From Sphingomonas kyeonggiensis (GTDB taxonomy: Bacteria > Pseudomonadota > Alphaproteobacteria > Sphingomonadales > Sphingomonadaceae): a stretch of DNA of 64,000 nt. The notes below the pieces were generated by a model. That model ran no database searches, had not been told where the DNA came from, and worked only from the letters and a program-made list of their open reading frames with translations. This document shows positions 16,490 to 24,740 of this stretch, in pieces. A program made the position numbers and the translations under genes. Each line of letters begins with the position of its first letter. Within the stretch, counting starts at the first letter, position 1. The stretch lies in the NCBI RefSeq assembly GCF_014196745.1, contig NZ_JACIEH010000003.1:372001-436000 (forward strand), written 5' to 3'.

Positions 16490-16560
16490 GCCGTGAAAAC
16501 CCGCTTCTGGCGTGTACTTCGCATTCTTTGACGAGTCGCCAGGCCTGCGCCGGTAGGAGG

Positions 16561-17469
16561 CTAGTCGTGCGCGCGTCCGAAATCCGGCGCCGCATCGTCC
16601 TGCCCCTGCTCGATGATCGAGCGGCGGATCGCGCGGGTGCGGCTGAACAACTCGAACAGCTCGTCGCCCTTGCCCCAGCGGATCGCGCGCTGGAGCGCGG
16701 TCAGGTCCTCGGAGAAGCGCTGGAGAATGTCGAGCACCGCTTCCTTGTTCGCCAGGAACACGTCGCGCCACATCGTCGGGTCCGACGCGGCGATGCGGGT
16801 GAAGTCGCGGAAGCCGCCGGCCGAATATTTGATCACTTCGGACTGGGTGACTTCCTCCATGTCCGATGCAGTGCCGACGATCGTATAGGCGATCAGGTGC
16901 GGCAGATGGCTGGTTACGGCTAGCACGCGGTCGTGATGATCGGGCGCCATCGTCTCGACCTCGGCGCCCAGGCGGCGCCAGAATTCGAGGACGCGCTCGA
17001 CGGCGAAGGGCGCAGTGCCCTCGACCGGGGTGACGATGCACCAGCGGCCATGGAACAGCGAGGCGAAGCCGGCTTCGGGGCCGCTATTCTCGGTGCCGGC
17101 CACCGGGTGGGCGGGAACGAACACGGCGTCGGGGAGCGCCGCGTGGACGGCCTCGACGACGCTTTCCTTGCACGAGCCGACATCGCTGACGATCGCCTCG
17201 GCCGGCAGGTCGGCGGCGATGTCCGCGGCCGCGGCGCCCATTGCGCCGACGGGCACGCAGAGGATGACGAGGTCGGCGTCGATCACCGCAGTGCCGGCCG
17301 TGTCCGCGATGTCGTCGCACAGGTCGATGCGCACCGCGGTCTCGCGCACGGCGGGATCGGCGTCATAGCCGGTCACCCGCACGCTCGGCATATGCTGGCG
17401 GATGCCGCGCGCGATCGACGAGCCGATCAGGCCCAGTCCGATGACCGTGACACGCGCGAAAGGCAGCAT
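16561..17469 (-). CDS. tyrC: Prephenate/arogenate (cyclohexadienyl) dehydrogenase TyrC
   Basis: Oxidative decarboxylation step of tyrosine synthesis from prephenate or arogenate. The 302-residue protein starts with an NAD(P)-binding fold, VTVIGLGLIGSSIARGIRQH (GxGxxG), followed by the family block SDVGSCKESVVEAVHAALPD and HPVAGTENSGPEAG. The ATG at 17469 puts the nucleotide fold at residue 7; the longer upstream frame is the coding region of hisC read in another frame. Its ATG overlaps the hisC stop (ATGA). A hisC-like gene beside tyrC is also known from Zymomonas. Confidence 0.92.
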   Translation of the reverse strand: MLPFARVTVIGLGLIGSSIARGIRQHMPSVRVTGYDADPAVRETAVRIDLCDDIADTAGTAVIDADLVILCVPVGAMGAAAADIAADLPAEAIVSDVGSCKESVVEAVHAALPDAVFVPAHPVAGTENSGPEAGFASLFHGRWCIVTPVEGTAPFAVERVLEFWRRLGAEVETMAPDHHDRVLAVTSHLPHLIAYTIVGTASDMEEVTQSEVIKYSAGGFRDFTRIAASDPTMWRDVFLANKEAVLDILQRFSEDLTALQRAIRWGKGDELFELFSRTRAIRRSIIEQGQDDAAPDFGRAHD

Positions 17470-18566
17470 CAGGCTTCGCCCGCCAGGCTCCGCAGCGATG
17501 CGATCACGCCGCGCGTCTCTTCCTCGGTGCCGATGGTGATGCGCAGCCCGTGGGGCAGACCCTGGCCCGGCAGCCAGCGGACGATGTAGCCGGCCTCCAT
17601 CAGGCCCTTGTACGTCGCCTCGGCGCTCAGCTGGCCTTCGAACAGGACGAGGACGAAGTTCGCCTGGCTCGGCACGGCGCGCAGGCCCTTGTTGCCCAAC
17701 TTGGCGATCTCGCCCGAGAACCAGCGGCGCCACTCGGCATTGTGCGCCTTGGTGTGGTCGACGAACTCGGTGTCGCCCAGCGCCGCGACTGCCGCCGCGG
17801 TGCCCGCGATGGTGATCGAGAAGGGCAGGCGGATACGGTGCATCGCCTCGATGATCGGCGCCGAGGCATAGCCCCAGCCGATCCGCTCGGCGGCGAGGCC
17901 GTACATCTTGGAGAAGGTGCGCGTCACCAGCACGTTCGGCGCGGTGCGCGCCAGCTCCATGCCGCCGTCATCGTCGTCGCCTTCGATATATTCGGCATAG
18001 GCGTGGTCGAGGACGAGCAGCACATGGCTCGGCAGGCCGGCGTGCAGGCGCAGGATCTCCGAGCGCGGCGCATAGGTGCCGGTCGGGTTGTTGGGGTTGG
18101 CGACGAAGACGATCTTCGTGCGCTCGGTCACCGAGGCGAGGATCGCATCCACATCGGTCGCATAATCCTTGTCCGGCGCCACCACCGGGATCGCACCGAC
18201 CCGGCGAGTCGCGATCGGGTACACGGTGAAGCCGTAATGGACGTAGATGATCTCGTCGCCCGGCCCGGCGAACGCGCCGGCGGCGAGGTGGAGGACTTCG
18301 TCCGAACCGTTGCCGTAGATGATGCGGGCGGGATCGAGGCCGTATTTGTCTGCGATCGTCTCGCGCAGCTCGACGGCGCTGGCGTCAGGGTAGCGCTCGA
18401 GGCTGGTCGCGGCGGTCAAAAAGGCGTCGCGCGCCTTTTGCGAAGTGCCGAGCGGATTCTCGTTGGACGAGAGCTTGGTCACCTTGCGGCCGTCATCGGT
18501 GGTGGAACGCCCCGGCACATAGGGGGCGATTTCCATGATCCAGGGCTTGGGAACGGGTGCAGTCAT
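17469..18566 (-). CDS. hisC: Histidinol-phosphate aminotransferase HisC
   Basis: PLP-dependent class I/II aminotransferase of histidine synthesis; HisC paralogues of this type also transaminate aromatic keto acids, which fits the link to tyrC. The 365-residue protein has KLSSNENPLGTSQKARDAF near the N-terminus, GSDEVLHLAAGAFAGPGDEI, FVANPNNPTGTYAP, and the PLP lysine in TRTFSKMYGLAAERIGWGYA. The start MTAPVPKPWIMEIAPYVPG gives the usual length. It is divergent from the amine oxidase gene, 85 nt away. Confidence 0.93.
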   Translation of the reverse strand: MTAPVPKPWIMEIAPYVPGRSTTDDGRKVTKLSSNENPLGTSQKARDAFLTAATSLERYPDASAVELRETIADKYGLDPARIIYGNGSDEVLHLAAGAFAGPGDEIIYVHYGFTVYPIATRRVGAIPVVAPDKDYATDVDAILASVTERTKIVFVANPNNPTGTYAPRSEILRLHAGLPSHVLLVLDHAYAEYIEGDDDDGGMELARTAPNVLVTRTFSKMYGLAAERIGWGYASAPIIEAMHRIRLPFSITIAGTAAAVAALGDTEFVDHTKAHNAEWRRWFSGEIAKLGNKGLRAVPSQANFVLVLFEGQLSAEATYKGLMEAGYIVRWLPGQGLPHGLRITIGTEEETRGVIASLRSLAGEA

Positions 18567-18651
18567 GGTCGCGCGGCTTGGCGGAATGGTTACCGGATGG
18601 CAAGGGTCAGGCTCTAGGGCTTCATGGTTAAGCAGGAGCCGAGGAGGGGCA

Positions 18652-20199
18652 ATGCGGGGGAACGGCATCGTCTGGCGCGCACTGGAAGCGGCGCGCCGGC
18701 GGAATCTCGAAGCGGCGGGCGAGGCCCAGCCGATCAAGGGCGCGAGCGGCGCGACGCGGCGCGCGGTGCTGCAGGCGATGGCGGCCGGCGGGGTCGCGAC
18801 GGCTTTGCCTCGCCCCGCCATGGCGCGCTCCGTCGGGCGCGTGGCGATCATCGGCGGCGGCATCGCCGGCCTCACTGCGCTCCACCATCTGCGCGAAGCG
18901 GGTGTCGATGCCTTCCTCTATGAAGGGCGGGGCCGCACCGGCGGGCGGATGTACACCCACAAGTCGGGTGATTGGACGTTCGAGGTGGGCGGGCAGCTGG
19001 TCAATACCGACCATTACGACATGCAGGCGCTGCTCAAGCGCTTCGATATCCCGCTGATCGACCGCAAGGCCGAACCGCACGACACGCTGATCCTCGCGAA
19101 CGGCCGCCTCGTCACCGACAGCGAGCTGGCCGAGGCGCTGCGCCCGATCGCCGCGCAGATCGGCAAGGACGCCGACCGGCTCGACAAGGACCATGCCCGA
19201 GTCGCGCCCGATCTCGATCGGATGTCGATCCACGATTATCTCGACCGCCACGCCGCGCTGATTCGCCAGCCCTGGCTGCGGCAACTGCTCGAGGCGACCA
19301 GCCGTACCGAATATGGCGTGGAGCCGAAGCGCGCCTCGGCGATCGAGCTGATCTTCAACCTGCCGACGGTGGACGGCGCGCGGGCCGAAGTGCTGGGCGG
19401 CGCGGACGAGCGCTATGTGATCGAGGGCGGGAGCTCGGCCCTGGTCGAGGCGATGAGCGCGCATTATGCCGACCGCATCGCCACCGGCAAACGCCTGCTC
19501 CGCGTCGAATCGGGGCTCAGGCTGCATTTCCTCGATGGCTCGGTCGAGCGGGCCGACACGCTGATCGTCGCGGTGCCGGGGCCGGTCACCCGCCAGATCG
19601 ATTTCCGCGTCCCGCTGCCGGCCCAGTGGCGTGCCTTCATTCAGGTGATGGAGCTGGGCTATAACGAGAAGGTCCAGTCGGGCACCAATGCGACGCCGTG
19701 GCGCGGGCCGATGGGAGTCGGCGGCGAGCTCTGGCAGACCGATGCCGATGCCGGCTGGGCGCTGGGCTGGGACGGCAGCGTCCATCGCAAGGACGGCGTG
19801 TCGCCGGTCTGGACCTGGTTCCTGGGTGGCGACGAGGTGCTCCGTGCCGATAGCGAATCGCCTTCGGAGCTGGCCAGGCGCTTCGCTGCCAGCGCCGCGC
19901 CGGCGATCCCCGGGCTGATCGAAGCGGCCACCGGTCCCTTCACCCGCACCAACTGGCACGCCCAGGCGCTGACCCTCGGCGCCTATTGCAACTATGCCCC
20001 GGGCCAGCTCACCCGCTTCTCCAGGCTGCTCTGCGTCGAGGACGAGGATGGCAACCAGGTGTCCCAGGCCGGACGGATCTGGTTCGCCGGCGAGCACCTC
20101 TCGGATGCCTTTCCGGGATACATGAACGGGGCGGCGCAGACCGGGCGGATGGCCGCGGGCGCCATCCTCGGCAAGCGGATCGACGCGAAGGCTGCTTGA
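18652..20199 (+). CDS. FAD-dependent flavin amine oxidase, probably Tat-exported
   Basis: A 515-residue flavoprotein of the monoamine oxidase family. The Rossmann motif VAIIGGGIAGLTALHHLREA is followed by GRTGGRMYTHKSGDWTFEVG and the C-terminal FAD block IWFAGEHLSDAFPGYMNGAA. Before the fold there is a twin-arginine-like signal (ATRRAVLQAMAAGGVATALP), so export folded to the periplasm is likely. The ATG has GGAGGGG 5 nt upstream. Its substrate is unknown; no partner gene is adjacent. metX starts 32 nt downstream. Confidence 0.88.
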   Translation: MRGNGIVWRALEAARRRNLEAAGEAQPIKGASGATRRAVLQAMAAGGVATALPRPAMARSVGRVAIIGGGIAGLTALHHLREAGVDAFLYEGRGRTGGRMYTHKSGDWTFEVGGQLVNTDHYDMQALLKRFDIPLIDRKAEPHDTLILANGRLVTDSELAEALRPIAAQIGKDADRLDKDHARVAPDLDRMSIHDYLDRHAALIRQPWLRQLLEATSRTEYGVEPKRASAIELIFNLPTVDGARAEVLGGADERYVIEGGSSALVEAMSAHYADRIATGKRLLRVESGLRLHFLDGSVERADTLIVAVPGPVTRQIDFRVPLPAQWRAFIQVMELGYNEKVQSGTNATPWRGPMGVGGELWQTDADAGWALGWDGSVHRKDGVSPVWTWFLGGDEVLRADSESPSELARRFAASAAPAIPGLIEAATGPFTRTNWHAQALTLGAYCNYAPGQLTRFSRLLCVEDEDGNQVSQAGRIWFAGEHLSDAFPGYMNGAAQTGRMAAGAILGKRIDAKAA

Positions 20200-20231
20200 A
20201 CCGCGGGGCGTGCGCCCGTAACGACGCGGGA

Positions 20232-21368
20232 ATGTCCGACGATCCGCGCTATGGCACAGGCCGCTCGGTGACGCTGCCGGGGCCGTTGCGTCTCGACGGC
20301 GGCGTGCTGCTGTCGCCGGTCGACATCGGCTACGAGACCTATGGCAAACTCGCCCCCGATGGCGGCAATGCGATCCTGGTCTGCCACGCGCTGACCGGCG
20401 ATCAGCATGTCGCCTCCGAGCATCCCCGCACCGGCAAGCCGGGCTGGTGGACGCGCATGGTGGGGCCGGGCAAGCCGATCGATACCGATCGCTATTTCGT
20501 GATCTGCTCGAACGTGCTCGGATCCTGTCTTGGAAGCTCGGGGCCGGCGACGATCAATCCCGCCACGGGCAAGCCCTGGGGAATGAGCTTCCCGGTGATC
20601 ACCATCCGCGACATGGTGCGGGCGCAGGCGATGCTGCTTGATCATCTCGGCGTCGAGAAACTGTTCGCGGTCGTCGGCGGATCGATGGGCGGGATGCAGG
20701 CGCTGAGCTGGGCGGCAACCTTTCCCGAGCGCGTCGCCTCGGCTGTGGTGATCGCCAGCGCAGCGCGACATTCGGCGCAGAACATCGCCTTCCACGAAGT
20801 CGGCCGCCAGGCGGTGATGGCCGATCCCAAGTGGCGCGGCGGCGACTATTACGAGGACAATGATCCGCCCGTCGCCGGCCTCGCCGTGGCGCGGATGGCG
20901 GCGCACATCACCTATCTCTCCGAGGCCGGGCTCACCGCCAAGTTCGGGCGCAAGCTGCAGAGCCGCCCAGAGAAACCCGACGGCGCCAAGACCTTCGGCT
21001 TCGACGCGGACTTCCAGGTGGAAAGCTATCTGCGCCACCAGGGGCTGGCATTCGTCGATCGGTTCGACGCCAACTCCTACCTCTACATCACCCGGGCGCT
21101 CGACTATTTCGACCTGGCCGAGGAACATGGCGGGCTGCTCGCCAATGCCTTCAAGGGCAAGGACACGCGCTTCTGCGTGGTGAGCTTCGACACCGACTGG
21201 CTCTACCCGACCAGCGAATCGCGCTCGGTCGTCCATGCGCTCAACGCCGCGGGCGCGCGGGCGAGCTTCGTCGAGCTGAAATCGCCCTTCGGCCATGATG
21301 CCTTCCTGCTGGAGAGCCCCGAGCTCGACCGGGTGGTGCGCGGGTTCCTGGAGGCGGGCAAGGCATGA
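20232..21368 (+). CDS. metX: Homoserine O-acetyltransferase (or succinyltransferase) MetX
   Basis: Activates homoserine in methionine synthesis. The 378-residue alpha/beta hydrolase has the nucleophile Ser151 in VVGGSMGGMQAL, the RDMVRAQ block, and the catalytic acid and base in SFDTDWLYP and PFGHDAFLLE. The whole protein aligns with MetX; the acyl donor cannot be read reliably. The upstream gap is only 32 nt, too small for a SAM riboswitch. It overlaps the GNAT gene by 4 nt, leading into metW. Confidence 0.95.
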   Translation: MSDDPRYGTGRSVTLPGPLRLDGGVLLSPVDIGYETYGKLAPDGGNAILVCHALTGDQHVASEHPRTGKPGWWTRMVGPGKPIDTDRYFVICSNVLGSCLGSSGPATINPATGKPWGMSFPVITIRDMVRAQAMLLDHLGVEKLFAVVGGSMGGMQALSWAATFPERVASAVVIASAARHSAQNIAFHEVGRQAVMADPKWRGGDYYEDNDPPVAGLAVARMAAHITYLSEAGLTAKFGRKLQSRPEKPDGAKTFGFDADFQVESYLRHQGLAFVDRFDANSYLYITRALDYFDLAEEHGGLLANAFKGKDTRFCVVSFDTDWLYPTSESRSVVHALNAAGARASFVELKSPFGHDAFLLESPELDRVVRGFLEAGKA

Positions 21369-21802
21369 GCGACTATCGCATCTCGTTCGACAAGGCCGAA
21401 CTCGATCTCGACCTGATCCATGCGTTCCTGAGTGGGTCCTATTGGGCCAAGGGCATCCCCAGGCACATCGTCGAGACGTCGATCCGCAACTCCTTCTGCG
21501 CCGCCGTCTTCGCCAAGGACGAGGCTGGCCAGGATGAGCAGGTGGGGTTCGCGCGGCTGATCACCGATTTCGCGACCTTCGCCTATCTGGCCGATGTGTT
21601 CGTGCTGCCGGCGCATCGCGGCAAGGGCGTCGGCATGCAGATGCTGGAGGCCGTGCAGGCGCATCCCGAACTCACCGGCCTGCGCCGCTGGCTGCTGTTC
21701 ACCCGCGACATGCAGCCGCTCTACGCCAGGCTGGGCTGGACGCCGATCCCGCATCCCGAGCGCTGCATGGAGCGGCACGACGTGGACCTCTACACGCGAT
21801 GA
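21365..21802 (+). CDS. GNAT family N-acetyltransferase
   Basis: A 145-residue protein with the GNAT acetyl-CoA motif A, DVFVLPAHRGKGVGMQMLEA, and a C-terminal block LFTRDMQPLYARLGW. The substrate is unknown. It is inserted between metX and metW with 4-nt overlaps on both sides (ATGA), so it is part of the methionine operon, but nothing in it shows a methionine function. Confidence 0.87.
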   Translation: MSDYRISFDKAELDLDLIHAFLSGSYWAKGIPRHIVETSIRNSFCAAVFAKDEAGQDEQVGFARLITDFATFAYLADVFVLPAHRGKGVGMQMLEAVQAHPELTGLRRWLLFTRDMQPLYARLGWTPIPHPERCMERHDVDLYTR

Positions 21803-22386
21803 GCCTGCGCCCCGACCTTGCGATCATCGCGGCGAACGTGGCGGCGGGGAGCCGCGTGCTCGATGTCGGCTGCGGCGACGGTGCGCTGATGGCGGCGCTG
21901 CGCGACACGCGGCAGGTCGATGCGCGCGGGCTGGAACTCGATGCGGGCGACGTTGCCGAAGCGGTGGGGCGCGGGCTTTCGGTGGTGCAGGGCGATGCCG
22001 ATACCGACCTGGCCGATTACCCCGACAACAGCTTCGACTATGCGATCCTGAGCCAGACGCTGCAGACCACCCGCCACCCGGACGTGGTACTGGAGAACCT
22101 GCTGCGCATCGGCAAGCACGCCTTTGTCTCCTTCCCCAATTTCGCGCACTGGCGGGTGCGGGCCTCGCTGCTGTTCGGCGGGCGGATGCCGGTGACGCGG
22201 TTGCTGCCGGTCGCCTGGTACGCGACGCCCAACATCCACCATGTCACCGTCGACGATTTCCGGGCGCTGGTGGCCGAGCGCGGGATCACCATCGAGGGCA
22301 GCTGGTTCCTGTCGGGCGACCAGCGCTGCGGCTCGGCGATGGCGAACCTGTTCGCCGAGCATGCCGTGTTCCTGCTGAGGAGGTGA
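21799..22386 (+). CDS. metW: Methionine biosynthesis protein MetW
   Basis: A 195-residue methyltransferase-fold protein; MetW is regularly paired with MetX and is needed for full homoserine acylation activity in the bacteria studied. The SAM-type motif is GSRVLDVGCGDGALMAALRD, and the family block FDYAILSQTLQTTRHPDVVL is present. It overlaps the GNAT stop by 4 nt. The pirin gene follows within 5 nt. Confidence 0.93.
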   Translation: MSLRPDLAIIAANVAAGSRVLDVGCGDGALMAALRDTRQVDARGLELDAGDVAEAVGRGLSVVQGDADTDLADYPDNSFDYAILSQTLQTTRHPDVVLENLLRIGKHAFVSFPNFAHWRVRASLLFGGRMPVTRLLPVAWYATPNIHHVTVDDFRALVAERGITIEGSWFLSGDQRCGSAMANLFAEHAVFLLRR

Positions 22387-22390
22387 GGTG

Positions 22391-23245
22391 ATGCGGACGG
22401 TGAAGCGGGTCCACCCGGCGTTTCGCGACGATATCGGCGATCTGGTCACGCGGCGTCCGGTGCCTGGGCCGGCGATCGGGCATGTCGGCGCCTTCCTGTT
22501 CCTCAACCATCACGGCCCGCAAAGCTATCCGCCGAACAATCGCGGCCTGCCGTTCGGCCCGCACCCGCATCGCGGCTTCGAGACGGTGACCTTCATCCTC
22601 GAAGGCGAACTGGCGCATACCGACAGCGCCGGCCATTCAAGCATCATCCGGGCCGGCGGCATCCAGTGGATGACCGCGGGCAGCGGCATCGTCCATGCCG
22701 AGGTCTCGCCCGCCGACTTCAAGCGCGACGGCGGACCGATGGAGATCCTCCAGCTCTGGGTGAACCTGCCCGCCCGGCTGAAGATGGCAGCGCCGCGCTA
22801 CGTCGGCGCGCAGGCCGAGGCGATCCCGAGCGTCACCGCCGATGGCGCCACCGTCCATCTGATCTCGGGCGAGCACGCTGGTGCCAAGGGCGTGATCGAA
22901 TCGCTGACCGGCGTGTTCCTGAGCTGGGTCGAGATCGAGGCCGGGGGCAGCGTGACCTTTGCCGGGCTCGAGGGGCGCGACGTCTTCCTCTATTGCGCAC
23001 GCGGAATGTTCCACGTGGAAGACGCCGCGGTGGCGCATTTCCATCTCGCCGAGCTGACCCCGGGCGACAGCGTGACGATCACCGCCACCGAACCGACGCT
23101 CTTCCTGTTCGGCCATGCCGCGCCGATCGACGAGCCGATCGTGGCGCACGGTCCCTTCGTGATGAACAGCGAGGCGGAGATTCGCCAGGCATTTCAAGAC
23201 TATCAGGCCGGCAAGTTCGGTGTGGCGGAGATCGTCGAGGCCTGA
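22391..23245 (+). CDS. Pirin family protein
   Basis: A 284-residue bicupin protein. The pirin N-domain metal site is visible in GPHPHRGFETVTFILEGELA and the following SGIVHAEVSP, giving the His/His/His/Glu ligands. Pirins are iron-binding proteins, some with quercetin dioxygenase activity, others redox-sensing. ATG 22391 is used; a GTG one codon earlier is possible. Its stop is 3 nt from the stop of the convergent lipoprotein gene. Confidence 0.93.
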   Translation: MRTVKRVHPAFRDDIGDLVTRRPVPGPAIGHVGAFLFLNHHGPQSYPPNNRGLPFGPHPHRGFETVTFILEGELAHTDSAGHSSIIRAGGIQWMTAGSGIVHAEVSPADFKRDGGPMEILQLWVNLPARLKMAAPRYVGAQAEAIPSVTADGATVHLISGEHAGAKGVIESLTGVFLSWVEIEAGGSVTFAGLEGRDVFLYCARGMFHVEDAAVAHFHLAELTPGDSVTITATEPTLFLFGHAAPIDEPIVAHGPFVMNSEAEIRQAFQDYQAGKFGVAEIVEA

Positions 23246-23248
23246 GGC

Positions 23249-23683
23249 CTATTTCGCCACGCCCCAGTTCACCGTGACGTTGGTGACTGCGGTTGCCGAT
23301 TCGGCCGAGACCCGCAGTGTGCGCCTGTCGCCGTCGCCGGCGGTGAACGACCTGCCGTCCTCGATCCGGAGCGACAGGCCCTGGGCGAGCGCCTGCTGCT
23401 TCGACCAGGTGAGGATGGTCGAGGGCGAGGCGAAGTCGGTGTAGATCACCGTGCCGCTGTGCTTGCCGGTCACCGCGACATCGCCGCTGGCGCAGCTGAT
23501 GATCTTGGCTTCCTTGTAGATCGGCACGAAATCGGGCTTGTCGTTGCAGGTGCCCGCCGCGACCTTGGCGGGAATCCCCTTCGAAGTCGCGTCGATCACA
23601 TTCTGCGCGGCGGGATCGTCGGTCGTCCTGGGGCCGCCACAGGCCCCGGCCAGCAAGGCCAATCCGATCACCGCAACGCGCAT
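23249..23683 (-). CDS. Small predicted lipoprotein, function unknown
   Basis: A 144-residue protein with a short signal peptide ending in LALLAGACGG, which resembles a lipobox with Cys15 as the lipidated residue (Ala at -3 and -1). The rest is a soluble beta-rich domain with two further cysteines (TCNDKP, ISCASGD). I do not recognise the family. It is downstream of ssb on the same strand, 17 nt apart. Confidence 0.65.
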   Translation of the reverse strand: MRVAVIGLALLAGACGGPRTTDDPAAQNVIDATSKGIPAKVAAGTCNDKPDFVPIYKEAKIISCASGDVAVTGKHSGTVIYTDFASPSTILTWSKQQALAQGLSLRIEDGRSFTAGDGDRRTLRVSAESATAVTNVTVNWGVAK

Positions 23684-23700
23684 GACAATCCTTTCACCGA

Positions 23701-24285
23701 TCAGAACGGCACATCGTCGTCCAGATCATCGGGGAACCCACCACCGAAGCTATTGTTGCCACCGCCGGCCGCGCCGCCCGAGCGCTGGCCGCCGCTGTTG
23801 AAATTGCCGCCGCCGCCGCGGCTGGAGGACTGGCCGGCGAATTCGTCGCCGCCACCGGCGCCCCAATCGTCACCGCCCGAGGAACGGCCGCCGCCAAAGC
23901 CGCCGCCGCCACCTGCACCACCGCCGCCACCCGGGGCGCCGTCGAGCATGGTGAGCACCGAGTTGAAGCCCTGCAGGACGATCTCGGTCGAATAGCGGTC
24001 CTGGCCCTGGGCGTCCTGCCACTTGCGGGTGGTCAGCGCGCCTTCGATATAGACCTTGCTGCCCTTGCGCAGATAGCGCTCGGCGACATTGGCCAGGCCT
24101 TCGTTGAAGACCTTGACCGTGTGCCACTCGGTCTTTTCCTTGCGCTCGCCCGAGTTGCGGTCCTTCCAGCTCTCGGACGTGGCGATGCGCAGTTCGACGA
24201 CCTTGCCGCCGTTCTGGAAGCTGCGGCTCTCGGGATCGCGCCCGAGATTACCCACCAGGATCACTTTGTTGACGCTGCCCGCCAT
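23701..24285 (-). CDS. ssb: Single-stranded DNA-binding protein SSB
   Basis: Binds single-stranded DNA in replication, repair and recombination. The 194-residue protein has the OB-fold (MAGSVNKVILVGNLGRDPES, WHTVKVFNEGLANVAERYLR, KGSKVYIEG), a long Gly/Ser-rich linker at about 120-180, and the acidic tip DDLDDDVPF that docks partner proteins. The start at MAGSVNK is the family start; a longer frame exists upstream but adds a non-conserved leader. Confidence 0.97.
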   Translation of the reverse strand: MAGSVNKVILVGNLGRDPESRSFQNGGKVVELRIATSESWKDRNSGERKEKTEWHTVKVFNEGLANVAERYLRKGSKVYIEGALTTRKWQDAQGQDRYSTEIVLQGFNSVLTMLDGAPGGGGGAGGGGGFGGGRSSGGDDWGAGGGDEFAGQSSSRGGGGNFNSGGQRSGGAAGGGNNSFGGGFPDDLDDDVPF

Positions 24286-24359
24286 GGAAACTCCGCTATG
24301 AAAATCGTATCGACGGTGGCGCGTGCGCACTTCGCCGGTGAACGAATGGGGTACTATCC

Positions 24360-24533
24360 TTGGCCGAGATCATCAACCTGAACCGGGCGCGGAAAGCCAA
24401 GGCACGTGTGGACAAGTCCGCCCGCGCCGAAGAGAACCGCGCACGCTTCGGCCGAAACAAGGCCGAGAAGCAGGCCGAGGCCGCCGAGAAGGCCCGCATC
24501 GCCAGGACGCTGGACGACGCGAAGCGCGACTGA
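24360..24533 (+). CDS. DUF4169 small basic protein (TTG start)
   Basis: A 57-residue gene too short for common ORF cut-offs. It reads (M)AEIINLNRARKAKARV..., then ENRARFGRNKAEKQAEAAEK, ending LDDAKRD, which matches the small alphaproteobacterial DUF4169 family (N-L-R/N-R-A-R-K and N-R-x-R-F-G-R motifs). The start must be TTG 24360, because an in-frame stop lies 19-21 nt upstream with no ATG or GTG between. It is a basic helix-rich protein of unknown function, divergent from ssb. Confidence 0.8.
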   Translation: MAEIINLNRARKAKARVDKSARAEENRARFGRNKAEKQAEAAEKARIARTLDDAKRD

Positions 24534-24679
24534 GCGCCGGCTGGAAGTTTACGAAGTTTACGGCACGGGGCCCCTGTTTCGCCCTTTCCGACATCGCCGG
24601 CGATGGCTTCGTTGCGACATTGGCGCGCGACAGCTGTTCCACTTCGATCCTCCAGTCGGAACGAAAGTAGAACAGGCGC

Positions 24680-24695
24680 AATCCTACATTGCAAG
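24680..24695 (+). repeat. Short dispersed repeat, copy 2
   Basis: AATCCTACATTGCAAG, identical over this length to copy 1. It lies in the 207-nt gap between DUF4169 and feoB, in which I otherwise see only the feoB terminator. Confidence 0.75.
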
Positions 24696-24702
24696 ACGCC
24701 TT

Positions 24703-24719
24703 CCCCGGCGAAGCCGGGG
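24703..24719 (-). terminator. Hairpin after feoB
   Basis: Seven-base arms (CCCCGGC / GCCGGGG) around GAA, 22 nt past the feoB stop on the minus strand. No T run follows, so it may act as an RNA-end stabiliser or a weak terminator. Confidence 0.45.
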
Positions 24720-24740
24720 TTCAGGTGGACAACGCGTTCG

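Noticed and set aside
16321..16524. A 67-codon minus-strand frame between plsC and tyrC
   Set aside because: It runs through the plsC terminator and a dispersed repeat, overlaps the plsC end, and has no ribosome-binding site or motif.
20200..20231. SAM-type riboswitch ahead of metX
   Set aside because: Only 32 nt separate metX from the amine oxidase gene; no aptamer could fit outside coding sequence.
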